Below, in pieces: positions 1 through 4,143 of a DNA stretch of 7,453 nucleotides. Each line of letters opens with the position of its first letter. Position 1 is the first letter of the stretch. Location: positions 1 to 7,453 of the forward strand of contig JACMOJ010000115.1 of assembly GCA_014378085.1 (NCBI GenBank), written 5' to 3'. The translations under genes and the position numbers were made by a program. This DNA comes from Burkholderiales bacterium. GTDB lineage: Bacteria > Pseudomonadota > Gammaproteobacteria > Burkholderiales > Usitatibacteraceae. The notes beneath the pieces are model-generated. The model had not been told where the DNA came from, did not search any database, and saw nothing but the letters and a program-made list of their open reading frames with translations.

Positions 1-1
1 G

Positions 2-403
2 ACTTTCCCAACCGGGATCATCACGGGCTCCGGTGCGACTGCGCAAACCACTAGCGTCACGTTATCAAACATCCGCGTCTACCCGGAGTTCCCAGTATGG
101 TATGCGTCGCAGCAGTGGAACGAATTTATGTATGCCGCGTTTTCGACAGATTTACCACCGGCTGGCGTCCTTACCGCTTGCGGCGCAAATTGTTTTACGG
201 TGGGAAACCGCACAAACATTGACCTTGTCGCTATTTCAACCGGCGCCGCGCTCGCGGGGCAAGTTCGTTACTCAGGTTCTCCAACAGCCGCGTCCTTTCT
301 CGAATCGCTAAACGCGACAGGCGCCACCACCCGCGCATTTTCGCCGACCTCTCAGCCACGTAACGCGACTTACGCAGACTCTGTTGTTACACTGCCTAGA
401 TGA
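2..403 (+). CDS. C-terminal part of a probable pilin-like (pseudopilin) protein, 5' truncated
   Basis: Frame 2 is open from the window edge to the TGA at 401-403, giving 133 residues without a start, so the gene begins to the left of the window. The visible part is rich in Thr, Ser, Ala and Asn. It has an aromatic stretch (VWYASQQWNEFMYAAF), a nearby Cys pair (ACGANCF) and a tail with AGQVRYSG and FLESLNATGATT. Such a tail, with a GQ-R motif followed by an FLE-x-x-NATG element, resembles the C-termini of proteobacterial proteins that start with a prepilin-type methylation motif, but the diagnostic N-terminus is not in view. Its stop overlaps the start of the next gene (ATGA), which is itself a clear prepilin-like gene, so translational coupling and a shared function in a pilus or secretion-type filament are likely. 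The family call is an inference; the reading frame itself is well supported by the overlap and composition. Confidence 0.7.
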   Translation, partial: TFPTGIITGSGATAQTTSVTLSNIRVYPEFPVWYASQQWNEFMYAAFSTDLPPAGVLTACGANCFTVGNRTNIDLVAISTGAALAGQVRYSGSPTAASFLESLNATGATTRAFSPTSQPRNATYADSVVTLPR

Positions 404-1137
404 AATCGTCAAAACGTTGGCTCAACACATCGCGCGGCTTTTCTCTAATTGAGATTGCCGTCGTGCTCGTTATCATCGCAATCCTCGTGACGGCGGTGAG
501 TGTTCCCCTCGCGAGCCAACTCGACCAGCAACGCATGATCGATACACAACGGCAACTAGAAGTTGCACGAGAAGCGCTTTATGGTTTCGCGATGGCGAAC
601 GGTCGACTGCCCTGTCCGGCTGCGTCAGGTGCTGCCTCTGCAGTGGAAGCGCCCGTTGGTGGCGGGACATGTACCCAGCCTATCGGCTTTCTGCCCGCGG
701 TGACGCTCGGACTCACCGGACTCGACCCCAACGGATATATGGTCGACGCGTGGAACGATGGTGACGGTACCCACCGCATTCGGTATGCCGTTAGTATCGC
801 GAACTCAAACGCGTTAACCAGCCTTGATGGCGTAAAGACCCAAACAATGGCTATAGTCTCGGCCACCGTCCAGTTGTACGTTTGCGCTACCGGCCTGACG
901 GCGGCGCCTCCCACCACCAGCTGCGGAACGATGACCATACTAACCGACAGAGCGCCTTTCACACTGTATTCCTTGGGCAAATCCACACTCCAAAATGGTT
1001 TTGACGAAACCAACAACCAAAATAACGACGTAGTCTTCACCAGTGGCACGCCAACCACCACTTTTGACGACCTCGTCACTTGGGGTTCGCTAAACACGCT
1101 GTTCGCCCGGATGGTGCAAGCAGGCAAGCTGCCCTAG
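400..1137 (+). CDS. Prepilin-type N-terminal cleavage/methylation protein (type IV pilin or type II secretion pseudopilin-like)
   Basis: A 245-residue protein with a textbook type III signal. A short basic leader (K2, K5, R6, R12) ends at G13, followed by FSLIE with the conserved Glu at mature position 5 (E18) and a hydrophobic helix to about residue 36. Prepilin peptidase would cut after G13 and methylate F14, and the mature protein would assemble through its N-terminal helix into a periplasmic filament. After the helix comes a long amphipathic stretch and an LPCPA segment (about 70-74). A DAWNDGDGTHRIRYAV segment (116-131) resembles the D-x-W-G-N-x-I-R-Y motif of pseudopilins. Near the C-terminus there are FDDLVTW (222-228) and LFARMVQAGKLP. 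Four cysteines (72, 91, 152, 165) may form disulfides. It is longer than major pilins (about 150 residues), which suggests a specialised pilin. The start overlaps the upstream stop (ATGA) and has no clear Shine-Dalgarno, which fits coupling. The exact system is unknown because no assembly ATPase, secretin or peptidase gene lies in the window. Confidence 0.9.
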   Translation: MKSSKRWLNTSRGFSLIEIAVVLVIIAILVTAVSVPLASQLDQQRMIDTQRQLEVAREALYGFAMANGRLPCPAASGAASAVEAPVGGGTCTQPIGFLPAVTLGLTGLDPNGYMVDAWNDGDGTHRIRYAVSIANSNALTSLDGVKTQTMAIVSATVQLYVCATGLTAAPPTTSCGTMTILTDRAPFTLYSLGKSTLQNGFDETNNQNNDVVFTSGTPTTTFDDLVTWGSLNTLFARMVQAGKLP

Positions 1138-1146
1138 TCTTGACCA

Positions 1147-1992
1147 ATGACACAGATTGTATCCAGCGTCGAAGCGGACGCACAGAATTCTCATCCGTTA
1201 GTGCGGGCGTTGCGCTGGACCCGCCTGATGTTGCATGTGGCGCAAGGCCTGCTGGTGACATTGCTGGTTTACCCGCGTGTGAAGCCGCGCATCCGCGCCG
1301 CGATTACGCAGGCGTGGTCGGAAAAAATGTTGCGTATTCTCAACATCACCCTCTCCATCCACGGCGCACGACCAGCCGAACACACGAACAAGTTATTTGT
1401 GGTGGCCAACCACGTGTCTTGGCTAGATATCTTCGTCATCAACGCCACCACGCCGAGCCGCTTTGTCGCCAAATCCGAAATTCGCGATTGGCCGATCGCG
1501 GGTGCCCTGTGTGATGCGGCTGGGACAATCTTTGTACACCGCGCCAAACGCTCAGACACCGCGCGTATCAACGCTGAAATTCATGAGGCACTGGAGCAAG
1601 GCGACACGGTCGCGATTTTTCCGGAGGGGACCACAACCGCGGGCGACCGACTGCTGAAATTCCACACCTCACTATTTGAGCCGGCGGTCGTTAATGAAGC
1701 ACGGTTAGCACCGGCCGCGATTCGTTATCGCAACACCAACGGCGAAGCCAATTACGCCGCCGTATTCATCGGTGAAACCACGTTTGTGCAATCGATTAGC
1801 GCCATCATCGCGCAGAAGAAAATGATTGCGGACATTACCTTTGCGCCCGCCATCGAGGCGACGGCACTGTCACGCCGCGACGCCGCGCTGCATGCCGAAA
1901 ACGCGATCGCGGCAATCTTGAACGTAGCAAAACCACATGCCCACCAACGCTTTGGCGATGCAGCAGTCGCGCTGGCTGCGCAGGCTGCTTAG
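1147..1992 (+). CDS. plsC: Lysophospholipid acyltransferase (1-acyl-sn-glycerol-3-phosphate acyltransferase family)
   Basis: A 281-residue member of the PlsC/LPLAT family, whose members transfer an acyl chain from acyl-ACP or acyl-CoA to lysophosphatidic acid or a related lysolipid at the inner membrane. Motif I, NHVSWLD (88-94), is the NHX4D catalytic motif with H89 and D94. The segment FVAKSEIRDWPIAGAL (106-121) matches the substrate-side block II. FPEGTTTAGD (158-167) is motif III, with E160 and G161. One hydrophobic segment at about 27-42 should hold the enzyme to the membrane. The EGTTT form of motif III differs from the commoner EGTRS, so the substrate may not be exactly that of E. coli PlsC; an ornithine-lipid or other lysolipid acyltransferase remains possible. 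The start is the first ATG after an in-frame TGA at 1141-1143. No clear Shine-Dalgarno precedes it. It lies 9 bases after the pilin-like gene on the same strand, so co-transcription is likely, and it is convergent with apaH. Confidence 0.9.
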   Translation: MTQIVSSVEADAQNSHPLVRALRWTRLMLHVAQGLLVTLLVYPRVKPRIRAAITQAWSEKMLRILNITLSIHGARPAEHTNKLFVVANHVSWLDIFVINATTPSRFVAKSEIRDWPIAGALCDAAGTIFVHRAKRSDTARINAEIHEALEQGDTVAIFPEGTTTAGDRLLKFHTSLFEPAVVNEARLAPAAIRYRNTNGEANYAAVFIGETTFVQSISAIIAQKKMIADITFAPAIEATALSRRDAALHAENAIAAILNVAKPHAHQRFGDAAVALAAQAA

Positions 1993-2022
1993 TCGCGTCA
2001 CGCTAGGGGCGACGAACGACCT

Positions 2023-2865
2023 TTAATCGTTTTTCAGTTGATGTGGATACAGCCCTTGCCGAGGCTCAATGGATGGCTGCCCATATCGCTTACCGTCGTC
2101 CAGCCGGACGGCGGTGAGTCCGCCGCCCCAGATGCACCCGGTATCGAGATTGACGGTATGTTTGCGCTCGACGTAACCAATCGCAGACCAGTGCCCGGAG
2201 AACAACACGCGCGCCGCACGACGTACCGTCGGCACATCAAACCACGCTTGCAGCCCGGCCGGCAATTCAGCCAAACCCGCCTTGTATTTAAGTTGGTGTT
2301 CACCCTCAATGTTAAGCGTACGCATGCGCGTCATCGTGTTGATCACAAACCTCGTGCGCGCATTTCCGGTGAGTGTTTCACGCCACGCAATTGGTTGGTC
2401 GCCATACATGGCAGCGAGTGTTGCGCGGTATCGGGGCGATCGCAACGAAGCTTCGACTTCATGCGCTAGCGACGCAGATTTTTCCCAGCGCCATTGCGGC
2501 ATCAGCCCCGCATGCACCATCGCGAATTTGCCTTCGATATGCAGGAGCGGCCGATGACGCAACCATTCGAGTAACGCTGCACAATCTGGCGCTTCCAGTA
2601 TCGGCGCAAGCGTGTCTAGCTTACCCAGCTCGGCGAACCCTTCAGCGACGGCCAAGAGATGTAGGTCGTGGTTGCCCAACACAACCGTTGCGGTTTTGCC
2701 CAGTTGCCGCACAAACCGCAGACATTCGAGTGATCCACCGCCACGATTGACCAAATCACCAACAAACCAGAGGCGATCACGGGTCGGATCAAAGCGGATT
2801 TTGCGCAGCAGCGCCTGCAAGGTCAGAAAGCAGCCTTGCAGATCACCAACGACGTAGGTACTCAT
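2023..2865 (-). CDS. apaH: Bis(5'-nucleosyl)-tetraphosphatase, symmetrical (diadenosine tetraphosphatase)
   Basis: A 280-residue metallophosphoesterase of the expected length for ApaH, which hydrolyses Ap4A to two ADP in the cytoplasm, limiting this stress-linked dinucleotide, and is also known to remove Np4 caps from RNA. The metal-site motifs appear in order: GDLQGC (7-12), GDLVNRG (36-42), GNHDLHLLAV (64-73), MVHAG (116-120) and SGHW (233-236). These are followed by DTGCIWGGGLTAVRL (251-265), a typical ApaH C-terminal block. Motif I has Q10 where E. coli has His (GDVHG), a common variant in other proteobacterial ApaH proteins. The motif II region reads NRGGGSLE rather than the usual NRGP-x-SLE. 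The start gives the standard MSTYVVGDLQGC N-terminus; no strong ribosome binding site is visible. Its 3' end faces plsC across 30 bases. Upstream lies the terminator of the cytochrome gene, so apaH probably has its own promoter in about 2866-2936, though I could not pick one out. Confidence 0.96.
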   Translation of the reverse strand: MSTYVVGDLQGCFLTLQALLRKIRFDPTRDRLWFVGDLVNRGGGSLECLRFVRQLGKTATVVLGNHDLHLLAVAEGFAELGKLDTLAPILEAPDCAALLEWLRHRPLLHIEGKFAMVHAGLMPQWRWEKSASLAHEVEASLRSPRYRATLAAMYGDQPIAWRETLTGNARTRFVINTMTRMRTLNIEGEHQLKYKAGLAELPAGLQAWFDVPTVRRAARVLFSGHWSAIGYVERKHTVNLDTGCIWGGGLTAVRLDDGKRYGQPSIEPRQGLYPHQLKND

Positions 2866-2938
2866 CTAGGTAGCAACGCGGGCGCCTGCTGAGACAAACA
2901 CGCCGACAACCACGGTGCCACAAACCTTGCGCCCACAA

Positions 2939-2963
2939 AAAAGGGCGGAAGCGCCGCCCTTTT
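2939..2963 (-). terminator. Strong Rho-independent terminator after the cytochrome c gene
   Basis: A perfect 10-bp stem (2939-2948 with 2954-2963, core GGGCGG/CCGCCC flanked by A/T pairs) closes a 5-base loop. On the minus strand it is followed by six T (bases 2942-2937). It lies about 120 bases downstream of the cytochrome stop and 74 bases before the apaH start, so it should separate the two minus-strand genes. The plus side also has a T run, so it could work in both directions. Confidence 0.85.
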
Positions 2964-2972
2964 ATTTGTCAT

Positions 2973-3056
2973 CCTGTAAGCCACGTTGTTACGCATCCTG
3001 TGGGCCGCGTTGTAAGACACCTTGCAAGTTACGTTGTGGGCCACCTTGTAAGCCGC
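2973..3056. repeat. Seven degenerate 12-base tandem repeats
   Basis: Seven back-to-back 12-mers start at 2973, 2985, 2997, 3009, 3021, 3033 and 3045. The plus-strand consensus is about SYTGTAAGCCAC, with GTAAGC/GTGGGC alternatives. An eighth, poorly matching unit may occupy 3057-3068. The array lies in the 3' untranslated region of the cytochrome gene, between its stop codon and its terminator. Because 12 is a multiple of three, every reading frame through it gives a tetrapeptide periodicity. The copies differ from each other, so the expansion is old or the units have been kept under loose constraint. Confidence 0.75.
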
Positions 3057-3083
3057 CTCTACCGTGACCAGCTCCACCAACAT

Positions 3084-3605
3084 TTACTTCGCCGCCGCCA
3101 GCATGTAATCCACCGAAGCCTTCACATCGGCATCAGAAAGCGAAGTGTTGCCGCCTTTGGCTGGCATCACACCCATCTTGCCTTGGAATCCCAGAATCGC
3201 GTGTTTGTAGATTGTCTCCTTACCCTGCGCTATTCGCGGTGCCCACGCAGCCTTGTCGCCAAACTTAGGCGCACCGGCCACTCCCGCCGCGTGGCAGGCG
3301 GCGCATGCGGCCTTGTACACACTGTCGCCACTCGCCACCTTTAACGCCACCGGCGCGGCCGCCAACATCGGCGGTGCAGTAGGGGTTGCCACGGTTGAGA
3401 TAATCACTTCCGGCGCGAGGTTTTGCTTTATCGCTGCCTCTGCCGCAGCCTTATCCAGGCCAGCGCCCAGCGGACGCGTGCCGATGGCAAATTTCGCCAA
3501 CAACATAATGAGGATGACGAGGGCAATTGCGCCCACAAAAACGGCAATCGCCATGCCTACCGGGTTGGCGTTACCTTCTGTCGTGCCGTGGTCTTGCTCA
3601 CTCAT
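3084..3605 (-). CDS. Membrane-anchored c-type cytochrome, cytochrome c5 family
   Basis: A 173-residue monohaem cytochrome c. Residues 1-15 are short and polar, followed by a single membrane helix at about 17-39 with no obvious cleavage site. The C-terminal haem domain (about 90-173) should therefore sit in the periplasm, tethered to the inner membrane. The haem attachment site is CAACH (101-105; H105 is the proximal ligand), and GVMPAKGG supplies the likely distal Met ligand (M147). The LSDADVKASVDYML helix near the C-terminus is typical of the cytochrome c5/class I fold. The segment at about 50-90 is an Ala/Pro-rich linker. It probably carries electrons between respiratory complexes; the specific partner cannot be told from the sequence. 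The ATG at 3605-3603 is preceded by GAGG (3614-3611) with a 5-base spacer, and a good promoter lies about 40-70 bases upstream. It is followed by a 12-base repeat array and a terminator. Confidence 0.95.
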   Translation of the reverse strand: MSEQDHGTTEGNANPVGMAIAVFVGAIALVILIMLLAKFAIGTRPLGAGLDKAAAEAAIKQNLAPEVIISTVATPTAPPMLAAAPVALKVASGDSVYKAACAACHAAGVAGAPKFGDKAAWAPRIAQGKETIYKHAILGFQGKMGVMPAKGGNTSLSDADVKASVDYMLAAAK

Positions 3606-3646
3606 AGTTGCCTCAAAAATTGCGCGCAGTTATTGGATTAACGATC

Positions 3647-3675
3647 ATTATATCTTTCGGCACTGCGTCGCTCAA
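3647..3675 (-). promoter_or_regulatory. Sigma70-type promoter of the cytochrome c gene
   Basis: Read on the minus strand, TTGAGC (3675-3670) is followed by a 17-base spacer and a consensus TATAAT (3652-3647). Transcription would start near 3640, giving a leader of about 35 bases that contains the GAGG ribosome binding site at 3614-3611. The -10 is perfect, the -35 matches four of six, and the spacer is ideal. Confidence 0.75.
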
Positions 3676-3690
3676 TGTGGCGGTGGATTC

Positions 3691-3726
3691 AGCGCTAGCG
3701 TTAGCGTTTGCCTTAGCCTCAGCTTT
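3691..3726. repeat. Degenerate hexanucleotide tandem repeat (AGCGTT-like)
   Basis: Six consecutive 6-mers in phase from 3691 resemble AGCGTT. The first three are nearly identical; the last three are degenerate (TGCCTT, AGCCTC, AGCTTT). The array lies just upstream of the cytochrome promoter and next to the palindrome at 3728-3753. No coding role is supported. Confidence 0.4.
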
Positions 3727-3727
3727 C

Positions 3728-3753
3728 GTCGATTTGCGGCCCGCAAAATCGAC
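3728..3753. promoter_or_regulatory. Near-perfect palindrome, possible operator
   Basis: GTCGATTTGCGG (3728-3739) and its inverted partner (3741-3753) pair over 12 bp, with one extra A in the right arm and a single central C. No T run follows on either strand, so it does not look like a terminator. It sits between the divergently transcribed cytochrome and tRNA genes, about 35 bases upstream of the tRNA and about 55 bases upstream of the cytochrome -35. A regulator binding site is a reasonable guess; no regulator family is recognised. Confidence 0.45.
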
Positions 3754-3774
3754 TCGCCCCACAAAGCAAAATGG

Positions 3775-3780
3775 TAGACT
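3775..3780 (+). promoter_or_regulatory. Possible -10 element of the tRNA-Arg gene
   Basis: TAGACT lies eight bases before the mature tRNA 5' end, a typical place for a tRNA promoter -10. No good -35 is found at 16-18 bases upstream, so this is a tentative call. Confidence 0.3.
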
Positions 3781-3788
3781 CAAGCCAA

Positions 3789-3865
3789 GCGCCCGTAGCT
3801 CAGATGGATAGAGTGCTACCCTCCGAAGGTAGAAGTCGCACGTTCGAATCGTGTCGGGCGCGCCA
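3789..3865 (+). tRNA. tRNA-Arg (anticodon CCG)
   Basis: A complete 77-base cloverleaf. The acceptor arms GCGCCCG (3789-3795) and CGGGCGC (3855-3861) pair perfectly, with discriminator G3862 and encoded CCA (3863-3865). The D stem is 3798-3801 with 3811-3814 (last pair G-T). The anticodon stem is 3816-3820 with 3828-3832, around a seven-base loop with anticodon CCG at 3823-3825, reading CGG (Arg). The T arm (3838-3842 with 3850-3854) encloses TTCGAAT. All standard invariant positions appear present. tRNA genes are common integration sites, but I see no integrase or repeated tRNA 3' end in the window. Confidence 0.97.
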
Positions 3866-3869
3866 ATTT

Positions 3870-3902
3870 TAAAACCCAGCTAAAACCCGGGTAAAACCCA
3901 GC
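3870..3902. repeat. Three 11-base tandem repeats downstream of the tRNA
   Basis: Consecutive 11-mers at 3870-3880, 3881-3891 and 3892-3902 read TAAAACCCAGC, TAAAACCCGGG and TAAAACCCAGC. The outer copies are identical. The third copy is also the left arm of the hairpin at 3892-3960. The array starts five bases after the tRNA CCA. Confidence 0.75.
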
Positions 3903-3960
3903 ATTCGCGGGCCGTTTGGGGCAAAAATAGCTGAAGAAGCCCGTCAATGCTGGTGTTTTA
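3892..3960 (+). other. Long imperfect hairpin after tRNA-Arg (possible terminator or structured RNA)
   Basis: Bases 3892-3905 (TAAAACCCAGCATT) pair with 3946-3960 over 14 bp with one bulged T. Inside, CGGGC (3908-3912) pairs with GCCCG (3939-3943). The apical loop is about 26 bases. The right arm ends in GTTTTATGTTTATATG, which is U-rich. It could end tRNA transcription, but the stem is longer and less GC-rich than the other terminators in this window. Another tandem copy of the left arm (3870-3880) could pair with the same right arm. Confidence 0.5.
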
Positions 3961-4023
3961 TGTTTATATGTGCGCTTGTTTTAGTTGTGTCTGGTAACGG
4001 TTAAACGCTGCAAAAAGACGACG

Positions 4024-4052
4024 TTCCCACCCGAGTCGATGCGCAATACAAT
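4024..4052 (+). promoter_or_regulatory. Candidate promoter of the Ig-repeat lipoprotein gene
   Basis: TTCCCA (4024-4029), a 17-base spacer and TACAAT (4047-4052) resemble a sigma70 promoter, with a strong -10 and a weak -35. Transcription would begin near 4059, leaving a leader of about 85 bases. There are no competing strong candidates between 3961 and 4143, but the match may be chance. Confidence 0.35.
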
Positions 4053-4143
4053 AGATGGCGGCAGTGGCAAAAATGCCTCGCCAGGCGCGCACCAAATTCC
4101 TAATCCGCTCGTGAATCGCTAACAAAAATAAATGGTCTAGCCG

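Noticed and set aside
579..1127. 182-codon open frame on the minus strand opposite the prepilin-like gene
   Set aside because: It lies wholly antisense to a gene with a clear prepilin motif, and shows no recognisable domain.
1080..1514. 144-codon plus-strand frame across the prepilin/plsC junction
   Set aside because: It overlaps the end of the prepilin-like gene and plsC motif I in a different frame; its composition (many Arg, His, Cys) is that of an out-of-frame translation.
1993..2022. Short hairpin (GTCGC/GCGAC) between plsC and apaH as a shared terminator
   Set aside because: The stem is only five base pairs with a long loop and no T run.
2973..3056. CRISPR array
   Set aside because: The 12-base units are contiguous, without unique spacers, and far too short for CRISPR repeats.
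3253..3777. 174-codon plus-strand frame opposite the cytochrome gene
   Set aside because: It is antisense to the CAACH haem-binding cytochrome, which has its own promoter and ribosome binding site, and it resembles no family.
3608..3811. 67-codon plus-strand frame with a signal-like Ala/Leu run
   Set aside because: It overlaps the first 23 bases of tRNA-Arg and the cytochrome promoter; the hydrophobic run is a by-product of the hexamer repeats.
3789..3865. tRNA-Arg as an occupied integration site of a genomic island
   Set aside because: No integrase gene is visible, and I found no second copy of the tRNA 3' end within the window.
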